In this document: positions 1 to 8,332 of the stretch, piece after piece
Position numbering within the stretch: the stretch's first letter is position 1
Layout: the number at the start of each line of letters is the position of its first letter
From: Rhodospirillales bacterium
GTDB lineage: Bacteria; Pseudomonadota; Alphaproteobacteria; Acetobacterales; Acetobacteraceae
DNA: 44,989 nt
NCBI GenBank assembly: GCA_025359905.1
Contig: JANYDF010000051.1
Location: 1-44,989 of the forward strand
Direction: 5' to 3'
Position numbers and translations under genes: made by a program
The notes under the pieces: generated by a model
What the model was told of the DNA's origin: nothing
What the model saw: only the letters and a program-made list of their open reading frames with translations
The model's database searches: none

Positions 1-195
1 TCGGCTATCGTTGAACGCAGCTTCACCAGCGTATCGACGATCCGGCACTTGTTTCTGGCCGATGCCAGCAGGGGCGCTGATCGGAAGATGGCGGCGCGAC
101 AATATCAGGATGTCATGCGACACTCAATCCGAGGCAGTAACAATCTATGTGGCAAAATTGGTCAGATTTTCAAGGGTTTATCGGAGCGATCTTAA
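1..195 (+). other. Possible 3' end of a truncated upstream reading frame
   Basis: Frame 1 is open from the window edge to a TAA at 193-195 and would give about 64 residues, with a plausible protein-like stretch up to roughly residue 43. It overlaps the start of the next gene, so if real it probably belongs to a gene that begins outside the window. I do not recognise the sequence; it could equally be a chance opening. Confidence 0.2.
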
Positions 196-905
196 CTTAT
201 GTCACCATTTCTGCCGGTGCAATTGGATTTATTGGGGCTATCACACTGTGGCTTTTCAAGCTCTTCGGTGAAAAATGGATGGCAGCAAGATTTGACGAAA
301 GACTAGCCGCGTATAAGCATGCCCAGCAGGCGGAACTGGAGAAATTAAAATTTGAAATTAACAAATTAATGGACAGAACGGTCAAGTTACATCAAAAAGA
401 ATTCGAGGTTATACCAGAAGCATGGGGTTTACTGAATGATGCTTTCAACATTGTGCGTCCAGTAGCACTGGGACTTGCGTTTTCTCCAAATGTAAATATG
501 ATGCTTCCTGGGCAATTCGAATATTTTCTAGAGCAAATCCCGTTAGCTGCGTGGCAGAAGGACGAGCTTAGAAATGCGCCTGACAAGACGATGTATTATT
601 GTGATGCCATTGTGTGGCATGATTTTAACAGGGCGCAAGATTCCTGCGGTCAATTTCATATCTATCTGACTAAGAATGGCATATTCATCCCGGCAGAGCT
701 AATGGCGAAATTCTCTGCACTCGACGATCTCCTTTCGGAAGTTGTGGGAGAGCGTCGATTTTCGTTGCGATACGCCGAAATCGCACAGAAGTTCGAGAAA
801 GGAGTGATATTGCACGAGACTGGTCCAGAATTACTTAGATCTCTTGGACAAAATGTACAGAGTCGCCTTTGGAGTGTTGCCAATGCTGGAAGCGGTTTGG
901 AATAG
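147..905 (+). CDS. Membrane-anchored coiled-coil protein of unknown function
   Basis: Predicted 252-residue protein. Residues about 12-42 form one strongly hydrophobic stretch (likely one membrane helix or a hairpin). This is followed by a charged, heptad-like helix at about 48-85 rich in Glu, Lys and Leu, then a soluble domain with a conserved-looking EFEVIPEAWGLLNDAF stretch. I remember similar unnamed membrane/coiled-coil proteins in many bacteria, often in accessory regions, but know no assigned function. The gene is clearly more AT-rich than the rest of the window (many AAA, AAT, ATT codons), which suggests acquisition by transfer. The start is the first ATG in the frame; only a distant GAGG precedes it, so the start is not certain. 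It lies next to a transposase remnant and toxin-antitoxin genes, which fits an accessory strip. Confidence 0.8.
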   Translation: MWQNWSDFQGFIGAILTYVTISAGAIGFIGAITLWLFKLFGEKWMAARFDERLAAYKHAQQAELEKLKFEINKLMDRTVKLHQKEFEVIPEAWGLLNDAFNIVRPVALGLAFSPNVNMMLPGQFEYFLEQIPLAAWQKDELRNAPDKTMYYCDAIVWHDFNRAQDSCGQFHIYLTKNGIFIPAELMAKFSALDDLLSEVVGERRFSLRYAEIAQKFEKGVILHETGPELLRSLGQNVQSRLWSVANAGSGLE

Positions 906-996
906 AAACCTTCCCTTCACCATATTTTCTCGGAAATTATTGCAGAAATCCGCTGGATCGGGTTCCCAGCTGAGATGTCCTGTGATTCAAGTCGGG

Positions 997-1268
997 ATGT
1001 GGACCGAACGGCGCCGTGGCAGGATGGCCGAGACTGCCTGCGAGACCAAGCGGTGTCCGTCTGTTCCGACCAACGAGGAGTGGGGGCGATCAAGCCGCTG
1101 ACACCCAAAACCAGGCGGCGCGGCCGCCCGCGCGGGGTGAACCAGCGTGAGATGATCACTGTCCTGCGTTACGTCGTCCGCGATTATTATCAATGCCTTG
1201 ACGTCTCCGAAACCATGATCTTCACCGCAAGGGGCAGCTTGCTTCCACGAAGGCACGCTCGCCCGTGA
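997..1268 (+). pseudogene. IS5-family transposase remnant, frameshifted and internally deleted
   Basis: The translation from ATG 997 begins MWTERRRGRMAETACETKR and continues to TNEEWGR, the usual N-terminus of IS5-group transposases of alphaproteobacteria. The reading then shifts at about 1083-1092 (one base lost) into the frame giving IKPLTPKTRRRGRPRGVNQR. After LRYVVR the sequence jumps directly to the family's C-terminus (VRDYYQCLDVSETMI, then GSLLPRRHARP and a stop at 1268). About 170-200 central residues, including the DDE catalytic core, are missing, so it cannot encode an active enzyme. Recognition is from memory of the family. I could not find convincing terminal inverted repeats on either side, so the element's outer limits are not given. 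The flanks at 906-996 and 1269-1359 hold nothing else I can identify. Confidence 0.75.
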
Positions 1269-1359
1269 ATGGCCAAGAAACGATGGAGTGGTGCTGCGGA
1301 CGGCCCTTTCTGACACTGCCGCCGGGATCGCATTGCAGGATCGGGAAGGCAGGAGCCCA

Positions 1360-1674
1360 CTACACTCGTGGCTGCGTCCGGTCCCGCATCCAGGCGGCGA
1401 AACCGTCTTGGCCGATTTCGCTGGCCGCCACCTTCAGCAACACGGCGGCTGCCTCCGCCTGATTGGCGACCACGAGCCAGCCATTGATCAGGACGAAGCT
1501 CAGGGCGGCGATGAAGCCGATGCGTTTGTTGCAGTCGTTGAGCAGATGGTTCTTTGTCAGGGCGCTCTCGATCAATCCCTCGTCGCGCGAGCCGGGTCAG
1601 CTGCCGGGCTCGCCGATGCACTCGGCGGGCAACAGTTCGACTTCCAGAAGCTCCGGCCAAACGATCTCGCTCAT
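1360..1674 (-). pseudogene. Decayed Doc/Fic-type toxin gene
   Basis: Reading from an ATG at 1674, the first 25 codons give a Doc-like start (MSEIVWPELLEVE), then an in-frame TGA. After the stop the frame continues with RDEGLIESAL, a typical early Doc motif, but passes straight to KNHLLNDCNKR. About 35-40 residues normally between these parts are missing. The Fic motif, normally HPFxDGNKR, reads HLLNDCNKR, so the catalytic Pro-Phe and Gly positions are lost. The end matches the family (AASEIGQDGFAAWMRDR). Premature stop, internal deletion and damaged active site all point to a dead gene. Its start overlaps the stop of the small gene upstream by four bases (ATGA), the arrangement of an antitoxin-toxin pair. 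Confidence 0.75.
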
Positions 1675-1781
1675 GTCGCGAGCACACGCAGCGTGTCGCG
1701 GTAGCGGCGCATGATCTCACGGCCTGCTTGCAGCTTTTCGGCGGCTTTCGGGTCCAGCGGCGTCTGAGTTATGGCGTCCAT
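1671..1781 (-). CDS. Small antitoxin-like protein (36 aa) upstream of the decayed doc
   Basis: A 36-residue reading frame begins at ATG 1781, preceded by a good ribosome-binding site (GGAAGGG about seven bases upstream), and ends in a TGA overlapping the ATG of the decayed doc gene. The protein (start MDAITQTPLDPKAAEKLQAG, end RRYRDTLRVLAT) is a short charged helix. The family with REIM..YRDTLR..A ends occurs next to Fic/Doc toxins, where such peptides act as antitoxins; I recognise the style rather than a named family. If still expressed it would be an orphan antitoxin, since its toxin partner is broken. Confidence 0.6.
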   Translation of the reverse strand: MDAITQTPLDPKAAEKLQAGREIMRRYRDTLRVLAT

Positions 1782-1821
1782 CTCGCACCCTTCCGGTTCT
1801 TGCCGTGGCGAATCGCACCAG

Positions 1822-2205
1822 CTACGCACGCGGTTTGGCAAACCCGCGCACCCATTCGATGAACGCTGCGTCCGTCATCTCGCCGGCAGCCATCGCCAGC
1901 ATGGCAACCGCCGCCTCCGCGTCAGGTGGCTCGAACGTCACGCCATTGCGGGCCAGGAACCACACCATGGCCATCCAGCCGGCGCGCTTGTTGCCGTCGA
2001 TGAACGGGTGGTTGCGCGCAATCGCAATGGCATAGGTGGCGCCGAGCTCCGCCAGCCCCGGCTCGCCATAAGCCGCCAGATTCATCGGGCGGGCGAGCGC
2101 ACTTTCCAGCAGCCCAAGGTCGCGGATGCCCGCCGGGCCGCCATGCAGGCTGAGTTGCTCGTCATGAATCGCCTCCACAACCCGCAGCGACAGCCAGCGG
2201 GTCAT
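1822..2205 (-). CDS. doc: Doc family toxin (Fic-fold)
   Basis: 127-residue protein of the Doc (death-on-curing) branch of the Fic family. The catalytic motif HPFIDGNKR is intact at residues 66-74, and the early RDLGLLESALARP motif (28-40) and C-terminal AAGEMTDAAFIEWVR helix are present. Length matches phage P1 Doc (126 aa). Characterised Doc inactivates elongation factor Tu by phosphorylation, blocking translation; the intact motif suggests the same, but the target here is inferred. The ATG overlaps the antitoxin stop by four bases, so the two genes are one operon with translational coupling. It lies beside the degenerate second doc locus. Confidence 0.92.
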   Translation of the reverse strand: MTRWLSLRVVEAIHDEQLSLHGGPAGIRDLGLLESALARPMNLAAYGEPGLAELGATYAIAIARNHPFIDGNKRAGWMAMVWFLARNGVTFEPPDAEAAVAMLAMAAGEMTDAAFIEWVRGFAKPRA

Positions 2206-2426
2206 TTCGCTAACTCACGCAACACGTTGTGCCAGCGCTTCATCAGGCGCCGGGCCACCTCCATGTCCTCCTCGAAATCGGGGTCCGATTTGGTCAGCCG
2301 CACGCCATCGGGGGTGCGCACCGCAAACAGGGTATCCCCTTCCGTGGCATCCAACTCCGCCAGCAACTCCTTGGGAAACACCACCCCCACCGAATTGCCG
2401 ATCGCCCGCAGCTTCAACGTTGCCAT
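2202..2426 (-). CDS. AbrB/MazE-type antitoxin partner of Doc
   Basis: 74-residue protein starting MATLKLRAIGNSVGVVFPKE, the swapped-hairpin AbrB/SpoVT DNA-binding fold (residues 1-45), followed by a charged tail (EEDMEVARRLMKRWHNVLREL) that would bind and neutralise Doc. The start at 2426 is chosen because GGAGG lies six bases upstream and the fold begins at once; an upstream in-frame ATG at 2444 would add six unneeded residues. Such antitoxins normally repress their own operon. A GTTATAAC palindrome at 2449-2456, overlapping a possible -10 element, is a candidate binding site. Confidence 0.9.
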   Translation of the reverse strand: MATLKLRAIGNSVGVVFPKELLAELDATEGDTLFAVRTPDGVRLTKSDPDFEEDMEVARRLMKRWHNVLRELAK

Positions 2427-2448
2427 GTCCGCCTCCGTTCTCACGGAC

Positions 2449-2456
2449 GTTATAAC
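2449..2456. promoter_or_regulatory. Candidate operator/-10 of the antitoxin-doc operon
   Basis: A perfect 8-bp palindrome, GTTATAAC, sits 23 bases upstream of the antitoxin start; its centre resembles a -10 hexamer on the minus strand. AbrB-type antitoxins bind short palindromes at their own promoter, so this is a plausible autoregulation site. The gap between the operon and the end of hslU (2427-2474) is only 48 bases. Functional assignment is inference. Confidence 0.35.
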
Positions 2457-2474
2457 ATGGCGGCGCCCGGCCGG

Positions 2475-3794
2475 CTACAAAATGAACCGGCTGAGGTCAC
2501 CCTTCTGCGCCAGCGGGGCGACGCGGTCGCGCACGGCGGCGGCGTCGACCGAAATGTCCTGGCCGCCCCGGTCGCTGGCGGTGAAGCTGATCTCCTCCAG
2601 CAGTTTTTCCAGCACCGTGGCCAGACGCCGCGCGCCAATGTTCTCCACACGGTCGTTGATGTCGGCGGCCAGATCGGCCAGCGCGTCCACGGCACTGTCC
2701 TCGAAGGTCAGCTTGACGCCCTCGGTGCCGATCAGCGCGGTGTATTGCTGCAACAGCGAGTGTTCCGGCTCGGTCAGGATGCGGCGCAGATCGTCGCGCG
2801 ACAGCGGGGCGAGTTCGACGCGGATCGGCAGGCGGCCTTGCAATTCCGGCAGCAGGTCGGACGGCTTGGCCAAATGGAACGCGCCGGAGGCGATGAACAG
2901 CACGAAGTCGGTCTTCACCGGGCCGTATTTGGTGTTGACCGTGGTGCCCTCGATCAGCGGCAGCAGGTCGCGCTGCACGCCTTCGCGGGAGACGTCGCCG
3001 CCCCGGAAGCCGCCTTCGCTGCTTCGCACGCAGATCTTGTCGATCTCGTCGAGAAACACGATGCCGTTCTGCTCAGCATGCGCCACCGCGTCCTTGGTCA
3101 GTTGGTCGTTGTCGAGCAGCTTGCCGGCTTCCTCGCTCTCCAGCACGCGGCGGGCGTTTTCCACCGTCATTTTCTTCGGCGTGGGCGCGCGGCCCATCAT
3201 GTTTTTCATCATCTCGCCGAGGTTGATCATCTGGCCGGGCGGCATACCGGGCATATCGAGCTGGCCGATGGGATTGCTCGGCGCGTCGATGACGCTGACT
3301 TCGACTTCTTTCTGCTCGAACTCGCCATTGCGCAGCATGCGGCGGAATTTCGAGCGGGTGTCGGCGGCCGCACTGTCGCCGACCAGGGCGGTGATCAGCC
3401 GTTCCTCGGCGGCGGCTTCGGCCTTGACCTGAACTTCCTTGCGGCTGACCTCGCGCAGCATGTTCAGGCTGACATCGACCAGATCGCGCACGATGCTATC
3501 CACGTCGCGGCCGACATAGCCGACTTCGGTGAATTTGGTGGCTTCGACTTTCAGGAACGGCGCCTGGGCGAGTTTGGCCAGACGGCGGGCGATTTCGGTT
3601 TTGCCGCAGCCGGTCGGGCCGATCATCAGGATGTTTTTCGGCACCACTTCCTGGCGCATGGCTTCGGGCAGTTGCTGCCGCCGCCAGCGGTTGCGCAGAG
3701 CGATCGCCACCGCGCGCTTGGCGTCCTGCTGGCCGACAATGAAGCGGTCGAGCTCGGAGACGATCTCGCGCGGCGAATAGGTCGGGACTTCCAT
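2475..3794 (-). CDS. hslU: ATP-dependent unfoldase subunit HslU (ClpY)
   Basis: 439-residue AAA+ ATPase that unfolds protein substrates and feeds them to the HslV peptidase in the cytoplasm. Walker A is GPTGCGKT at 59-66, the GYVG pore loop is at 93-96, Walker B is IVFLDEID at 246-252, with the variable I-domain between (about 110-230). The C-terminus ends LSRFIL, like the conserved tail that docks into HslV and activates it. Length is normal for the family. The gene follows hslV on the same strand with 9 bases between them, so the two are one operon, probably heat-shock controlled as in relatives (no clear sigma-32 site was identified). Confidence 0.98.
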   Translation of the reverse strand: MEVPTYSPREIVSELDRFIVGQQDAKRAVAIALRNRWRRQQLPEAMRQEVVPKNILMIGPTGCGKTEIARRLAKLAQAPFLKVEATKFTEVGYVGRDVDSIVRDLVDVSLNMLREVSRKEVQVKAEAAAEERLITALVGDSAAADTRSKFRRMLRNGEFEQKEVEVSVIDAPSNPIGQLDMPGMPPGQMINLGEMMKNMMGRAPTPKKMTVENARRVLESEEAGKLLDNDQLTKDAVAHAEQNGIVFLDEIDKICVRSSEGGFRGGDVSREGVQRDLLPLIEGTTVNTKYGPVKTDFVLFIASGAFHLAKPSDLLPELQGRLPIRVELAPLSRDDLRRILTEPEHSLLQQYTALIGTEGVKLTFEDSAVDALADLAADINDRVENIGARRLATVLEKLLEEISFTASDRGGQDISVDAAAVRDRVAPLAQKGDLSRFIL

Positions 3795-3803
3795 TGCGAT
3801 TCC

Positions 3804-4370
3804 TTACGCGATCGTCTCGACGATCACGTTGTAATTGGTATAGACGCAGATATCGGCAGCGATTTTCATCGCCTTGCGGGCCACGTCCTCAGCGCTCATG
3901 CCGGGAATGTCGATCAGCGCGCGGGCCGCCGAGAGGGCGAAATTGCCGCCCGAGCCGATGGCGATGACGCCGTCTTCGGGTTCCAGCACGTCGCCGTTGC
4001 CGGTGAGGGTGAAGCTGCGGTCGCGGTCGGCCACCGCCATCATGGCTTCCAGGCGGCGCAGATAGCGGTCGGTGCGCCAATCCTTGGCCAGTTCGACGCA
4101 GGCGCGTTCAAGCTGGTTGGGGTAGCGCTCCAGCTTGGCTTCGAGGCGCTCCAGCAGGGTGAACGCGTCGGCGGTGGCGCCGGCGAAGCCTGCCAGCACA
4201 TGGCCGTTGCCGATGCGCCGCACCTTGCGGGCGTTGCCTTTCACCACGGTGTTGCCGAGCGACACCTGCCCGTCACCGGCCATGGCCACGGCACCGTCGC
4301 GGCGCACACACAGGATGGTCGTGCCGTGCCAGCCGACCGGGTCGTATTGGGTTTGGGATGAGTTCTGCAT
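3804..4370 (-). CDS. hslV: ATP-dependent protease peptidase subunit HslV (ClpQ)
   Basis: 188-residue proteasome-like threonine peptidase, partner of HslU. The start is placed at ATG 4370 ([11 protein letters not shown]); upstream in-frame codons give no family similarity. The catalytic N-terminal threonine is expected at T17, in WHGTTIL, after removal of a 16-residue propeptide. Many bacterial HslV proteins have only the initiator Met before the Thr; longer leaders occur in alphaproteobacteria. The [21 protein letters not shown] and [14 protein letters not shown] blocks are typical. The gene is divergent from hisB across about 120 bases, which should hold both promoters. Confidence 0.97.
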   Translation of the reverse strand: MQNSSQTQYDPVGWHGTTILCVRRDGAVAMAGDGQVSLGNTVVKGNARKVRRIGNGHVLAGFAGATADAFTLLERLEAKLERYPNQLERACVELAKDWRTDRYLRRLEAMMAVADRDRSFTLTGNGDVLEPEDGVIAIGSGGNFALSAARALIDIPGMSAEDVARKAMKIAADICVYTNYNVIVETIA

Positions 4371-4492
4371 AGCGGGGCTACATGGCGCGCGCCGGGCGGC
4401 GCGGCAAGACGCATGCAGCCCCGGTAGGGCAGCCCAGTCCATTTGCCCGGCTATTGTTTGCCGTGGCCCGCGCTTTTCGCTACGACGCGCGC

Positions 4493-5083
4493 ATGTCACG
4501 CACCGCCAGTCTGCACCGGACTACCTCCGAGACCGATATCAGCCTGTCGCTCGATCTGGACGGCAGCGGCCGTTCGCAGATCGCGACTGGGATCGGCTTC
4601 CTGGACCACATGCTGACCGCATTCGCCCGGCATTCGTTGATCGATCTGACGGTGCGCGCGGCGGGCGATCTGCACGTCGATTTCCACCACACCACGGAGG
4701 ATGTCGGCATCGTGCTGGGCCGCGCGATCAACGAGGCGGTGGGCGGCAAGCGCGGCATCCGCCGGTTCGGCCACGCCGTGGTGCCGATGGACGAGGCGCT
4801 GGTGGAAGCGGCGGTGGATTTCTCCGGCCGCCCGTTTCTGGCGTGGTCGGTGGCGTTCCGCCAGCCCAAGATCGGCGAGATGGACACCGAGTTGTTCGAG
4901 GAGTTCTTCCGCGCGTTTGCGTTCAATGCGCTGATTAACCTGCATATTGTGATGAAGGCCGGCACCAACGCGCACCATGTGGCCGAGGCCTGCTATAAAG
5001 CCACGGCGCGCGCGGTGCGGGCGGCGGTGGAACTCGATCCGCGCGTCGGTGACGCCGTTCCATCGACCAAGGGGGCGTTGTGA
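4493..5083 (+). CDS. hisB: Imidazoleglycerol-phosphate dehydratase
   Basis: 196-residue monofunctional HisB, converting imidazole glycerol phosphate to imidazole acetol phosphate, step six of histidine synthesis. The start is set at [11 protein letters not shown] because the family begins near R.A...R.T.ETDI; the frame is open further upstream but that part is not HisB-like. The Mn-binding HHTTED is at 65-70, and the second metal motif ([10 protein letters not shown]) follows at about 157-166. There is no fused phosphatase domain. It begins the his run, and its TGA overlaps the GTG of the next gene by four bases. Confidence 0.97.
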   Translation: MSRTASLHRTTSETDISLSLDLDGSGRSQIATGIGFLDHMLTAFARHSLIDLTVRAAGDLHVDFHHTTEDVGIVLGRAINEAVGGKRGIRRFGHAVVPMDEALVEAAVDFSGRPFLAWSVAFRQPKIGEMDTELFEEFFRAFAFNALINLHIVMKAGTNAHHVAEACYKATARAVRAAVELDPRVGDAVPSTKGAL

Positions 5084-5457
5084 ATATCTATACCGCCCAC
5101 ACCAAGCCGTACGTCCCGCCGGTGCTGCTGCGCGAGGGGTTCACCAGGCTTGGGGTGATCTTCGGGCCATTGTGGCTGCTGGCGCACGGTGCCTGGGTGG
5201 CGGGCGCGCTGGCGATCTGCGCCGAGGCGTTGTTGCTGGCCTTGGCACCGGACTTGGCGGGGCTGGCGCTGGCGGCGGCGCTGCATTGGCTGATCGGCCT
5301 GTTCGGCTTCGATCTGCGGCGCTGGACGCTGGAGCAGCGCGGCTACGCCGAGGTGAATGTGGTCGCCGCTGAAAATGAGGATGCGGCGCTGGCCAAGTTG
5401 CTCGACCGCCGCCCAGACCTGACCCACGCCGCATTGCTGGCGGACATGGTGCGATGA
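5080..5457 (+). CDS. DUF2628 small membrane protein in the his operon
   Basis: 125-residue protein with two or three hydrophobic segments (about 30-50, 50-72 and 72-78), starting with the DUF2628 pattern [21 protein letters not shown]. It starts at a GTG overlapping the hisB stop and its end overlaps hisH by four bases, so it is translationally coupled within the histidine operon. The same gene sits between hisB and hisH in related alphaproteobacteria. No biochemical role is known to me; the position suggests at most a housekeeping role tied to expression of the operon. Confidence 0.85.
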   Translation: MNIYTAHTKPYVPPVLLREGFTRLGVIFGPLWLLAHGAWVAGALAICAEALLLALAPDLAGLALAAALHWLIGLFGFDLRRWTLEQRGYAEVNVVAAENEDAALAKLLDRRPDLTHAALLADMVR

Positions 5458-6092
5458 TCGTTGCGGTGATCGACTACGGCAGCGGCAACCTCGCCTCTGC
5501 CTCGCGCGCCCTTGCCCTCGCCGCCGAGCGGCACGGGATGGACGCGCAGGTGATCGTGACCGCCGACCCGGACGCGGTGGCGCGGGCGGACCGGATTGTG
5601 CTGCCCGGCCAGGGCGCGTTTGCCGATTGCGCGCGCGGGCTGGCGGCAGTGCGTGGCATGCGCGAGGCGATCATCGCCAGCACCGATGCGGGCACGCCGT
5701 TCCTGGGCATTTGCGTCGGTATGCAATTGATGGCCGAGCGCGGGCTGGAACACTACGTCACCGATGGTTTCGGCTGGATTGCCGGCGAAATCGCCGTGCT
5801 CGATGTGCCGCAAGCGCTGCGCCTGCCGCAGATGGGCTGGAACGAATTGCTGTTCGAACCCGGCGCGCACCCGCTGCTGGAGGGGCTGTTGCCCGGCGAT
5901 CACGGGTATTTCGTGCACAGTTACGCGCTGGCGCGGGGCAAGCCGTCCGAGACCATCGCCACCACCGACTACGGCGGCCCGGTGGCCGCGATCGTCGCGT
6001 CCGGCAATCGGGCCGGCACCCAGTTTCACGTCGAAAAAAGCCAGGAGGTCGGCCTGCGAATTCTGGCCAATTTCCTGCGCTGGACCCCCTGA
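5454..6092 (+). CDS. hisH: Imidazole glycerol phosphate synthase, glutaminase subunit HisH
   Basis: 212-residue class I glutamine amidotransferase supplying ammonia to HisF. The nucleophile Cys87 is in GICVGMQLM, and the His192/Glu194 pair is in QFHVEKSQ, where Val replaces the more usual Pro (FHPEKS). The N-terminus (VIDYGSGNLASASRAL) and an oxyanion-strand-like LPGQGAFADC at 50-59 are typical. It overlaps DUF2628 upstream by four bases and is followed within three bases by the acetyltransferase gene. Confidence 0.97.
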   Translation: MIVAVIDYGSGNLASASRALALAAERHGMDAQVIVTADPDAVARADRIVLPGQGAFADCARGLAAVRGMREAIIASTDAGTPFLGICVGMQLMAERGLEHYVTDGFGWIAGEIAVLDVPQALRLPQMGWNELLFEPGAHPLLEGLLPGDHGYFVHSYALARGKPSETIATTDYGGPVAAIVASGNRAGTQFHVEKSQEVGLRILANFLRWTP

Positions 6093-6094
6093 GC

Positions 6095-6682
6095 ATGACG
6101 GCGATGCAACCTGACGATCTCGAAGCCGACAGCGGCGCGGGCGAGGGGCACGACCCGATGGTCGAGCGGGTGGCCGAGCTCGCCGACGACGATCTGGCCG
6201 CGCTGTGCGAGGCGGCCAATGCGGCGATCATCGACGGTGGCGGCTTTGGCTGGGTCAATCCGCAACCCCGGCTATCGTTGGAAAGCTACTTCAAGGGCAC
6301 GCTGCTGGTGCCGGAGCGGCAGTTGTTCGTCGCCCGGCTGGACGGCACCGTGGTTGGCTCGGCGCAACTGGTGCGCCCGGCGCGCAACAACGAGGCGCGG
6401 GCGTTCGCCGCCGAATTGCAGCATTCGTTCGTCGCGCCGTATGCGCGCGGCCACGGGCTGGCGCGCAATATGACGCTGCGGGTCGAGGATGCGGCGCGCA
6501 GCCTTGGCTACCATCTGCTCAATCTCGATGTGCGCGAGACACAGCGGGCCGCCATCGCGCTGTACGAGTCGCTCGGCTACATCCGCTGGGGCATCCACCC
6601 GGCGTACGCGCGGGTGGGCGGGCGCACGATCCGCGGCATCTTCTATTACAAGCTGCTGCAGCACGGCGGGCGGATCGTTTGA
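6095..6682 (+). CDS. GNAT family N-acetyltransferase inside the his operon
   Basis: 195-residue protein with a GNAT fold: acidic N-terminal extension (1-25), then [17 protein letters not shown], the acetyl-CoA motif region around [23 protein letters not shown], and a C-terminal [15 protein letters not shown] block that typically ends the fold. The substrate is unknown. The start at ATG 6095 lies two bases after the hisH stop; the frame is open further upstream but that part only shadows hisH. Its TGA overlaps the hisA ATG by one base, so it is firmly inside the operon. Confidence 0.88.
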   Translation: MTAMQPDDLEADSGAGEGHDPMVERVAELADDDLAALCEAANAAIIDGGGFGWVNPQPRLSLESYFKGTLLVPERQLFVARLDGTVVGSAQLVRPARNNEARAFAAELQHSFVAPYARGHGLARNMTLRVEDAARSLGYHLLNLDVRETQRAAIALYESLGYIRWGIHPAYARVGGRTIRGIFYYKLLQHGGRIV

Positions 6683-7428
6683 TGTCAGGACTGACGCTCT
6701 ACCCGGCCATCGACCTCAAAGACGGACAATGCGTGCGATTGCGCCGTGGCGACATGGACGATGCCACGATCTATTCCGATCACCCCGGCGCACAGGCGCG
6801 GGTGTGGCAGGATGCCGGCTTCCGCTGGCTGCATGTGGTGGACCTGAACGGCGCCTTTGCCGGTCAGCCGGTCAACGCCGGGGCGGTGCGCGCCATTCTG
6901 GCCAATGTGTCCATTCCGGTGCAACTCGGCGGCGGTATCCGCGACCTTGGCGGCATTGAGCGCTGGCTGGTAGCAGGCGTGCGGCGGGTGATCCTGGGCA
7001 GTGCCGCAGCCAAGAATCCGGAACTGGTGCGCGAGGCGTGCCGGTCGTGGCCGGGCCGGATCGCGGTTGGCATCGACGCGCGCGATGGATTTGTTGCCAC
7101 CGAAGGCTGGGCGGAAACCTCCAGCATGAAGGCGCTCGATCTGGCGCTGCGCTTCGAGGACGCCGGAGCGGCGGCCATCATCTACACCGATATCGCCCGC
7201 GACGGGATGCTCGGCGGGTTGAACCTGGAACAGACGCTCGATTTGGCGGCGCAGATTTCCACGCCGGTGATTGCCTCGGGCGGCGTCGGCGGGCTGGACG
7301 ACCTTGCGGCACTGAAGCGGCAAGCGGGCGGGGCGCGGCGCGGCCTGATCGACGGCGTGATCGTGGGGCGCGCGCTGTACGATGGCCGAATCGATCCCGT
7401 AGCGGCACTCGATCTGCTGGCCGGCTGA
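6682..7428 (+). CDS. hisA: ProFAR isomerase HisA
   Basis: 248-residue (beta-alpha)8 barrel that isomerises ProFAR to PRFAR. The catalytic Asp11 is in YPAIDLKDG and the second catalytic Asp is in YTDIARDG; phosphate-binding QLGGGIR and VIASGGVGG are present. The gene starts at ATG 6682, overlapping the acetyltransferase stop by one base. A 116-base gap follows before hisF, the only sizeable gap in the his run, so hisF-hisE may have an extra promoter. Confidence 0.97.
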   Translation: MSGLTLYPAIDLKDGQCVRLRRGDMDDATIYSDHPGAQARVWQDAGFRWLHVVDLNGAFAGQPVNAGAVRAILANVSIPVQLGGGIRDLGGIERWLVAGVRRVILGSAAAKNPELVREACRSWPGRIAVGIDARDGFVATEGWAETSSMKALDLALRFEDAGAAAIIYTDIARDGMLGGLNLEQTLDLAAQISTPVIASGGVGGLDDLAALKRQAGGARRGLIDGVIVGRALYDGRIDPVAALDLLAG

Positions 7429-7544
7429 TTGGACAACCGGGCGATTGGTTGGCGCGGACGCTGCGTGACAGTTCTGTGGCGTACGATCCACGCTTGCATC
7501 GGCGCGCTATCTTCCCCCATTGGTCCGCATCCAGAGGTGCCGAT

Positions 7545-8321
7545 GTGTTGAAGTTGCGCGTGATTCCCTGTCTGGACGTCAAGGACGGACGGGTTGTGAA
7601 GGGTGTGAATTTCGTCAGTTTGCGCGACGCTGGGGACCCGGTGGAGCAGGCGGCGGTGTACGACGCCGCCGGGGCCGACGAGTTGACCTTCCTTGACATC
7701 ACCGCCAGCCATGAGAATCGTGACACCATCCTCGATGTGGTCTCGCGCACCGCAGCGCGGGTGTTCCTGCCGCTGACGGTGGGCGGCGGCATTCGCGCGG
7801 TCGGCGACATGCGCAATCTGCTGCTGGCTGGGGCTGACAAGTGCAGCATCAATTCGGCGGCGGTGGCGCGGCCGGAATTGGTCGCCGAGGCAGCGGAAAA
7901 ATTTGGCAGCCAGTGCGTGGTGGTCGCGGTCGATGCCAAGCAGGTCGGGCCCGGCGAATGGCATGTGTTTACCCATGGCGGGCGGCGCGACACCGGCATT
8001 GATGCGGTGGGCTGGTGCCGCCGGGTGGCGGAATTGGGCGCGGGCGAAATTCTGCTGACCAGCATGGACCGCGACGGCACCGGCAATGGCTTCGATCTGG
8101 ACTTACTGCGCAGGGTGTGCGGCGCGGTGCGGGTGCCGGTGGTGGCGTCGGGGGGCGTGGGGACGTTGCAGCATTTCGTCGAAGGCGCCGAAGCCGGAGC
8201 GACCGGCTTGCTTGCCGCCAGCGTGTTTCACTTTGGTACATTCACCATCGCCCAGGTGAAGGCGGCGCTGGCCACCGCCGGGCTGCCGGTGCGCTTGCCG
8301 CGCCCGGCGCTGGCCGCCTGA
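7545..8321 (+). CDS. hisF: Imidazole glycerol phosphate synthase, cyclase subunit HisF
   Basis: 258-residue (beta-alpha)8 barrel that uses ammonia from HisH to close the imidazole ring, giving imidazole glycerol phosphate and AICAR. Catalytic Asp11 is in [11 protein letters not shown] and the second catalytic Asp is in [11 protein letters not shown]. The start is a GTG at 7545, preceded by GAGGTG, because the family begins (M)[10 protein letters not shown]; the longer open frame upstream only shadows hisA. It is followed 11 bases later by hisE. Confidence 0.96.
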   Translation: MLKLRVIPCLDVKDGRVVKGVNFVSLRDAGDPVEQAAVYDAAGADELTFLDITASHENRDTILDVVSRTAARVFLPLTVGGGIRAVGDMRNLLLAGADKCSINSAAVARPELVAEAAEKFGSQCVVVAVDAKQVGPGEWHVFTHGGRRDTGIDAVGWCRRVAELGAGEILLTSMDRDGTGNGFDLDLLRRVCGAVRVPVVASGGVGTLQHFVEGAEAGATGLLAASVFHFGTFTIAQVKAALATAGLPVRLPRPALAA

Positions 8322-8332
8322 TCGGACGCGTC

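Noticed and set aside
1269-1359. Right terminal inverted repeat of the IS5 remnant
   Set aside because: No stretch here is the reverse complement of a stretch left of 997, so element ends could not be placed.
2229-4361. 710-codon plus-strand open frame opposite hslU and hslV
   Set aside because: It is a mirror of two certain genes on the other strand; its composition (His, Gly, Arg, Gln rich) is typical of antisense frames in GC-rich DNA.
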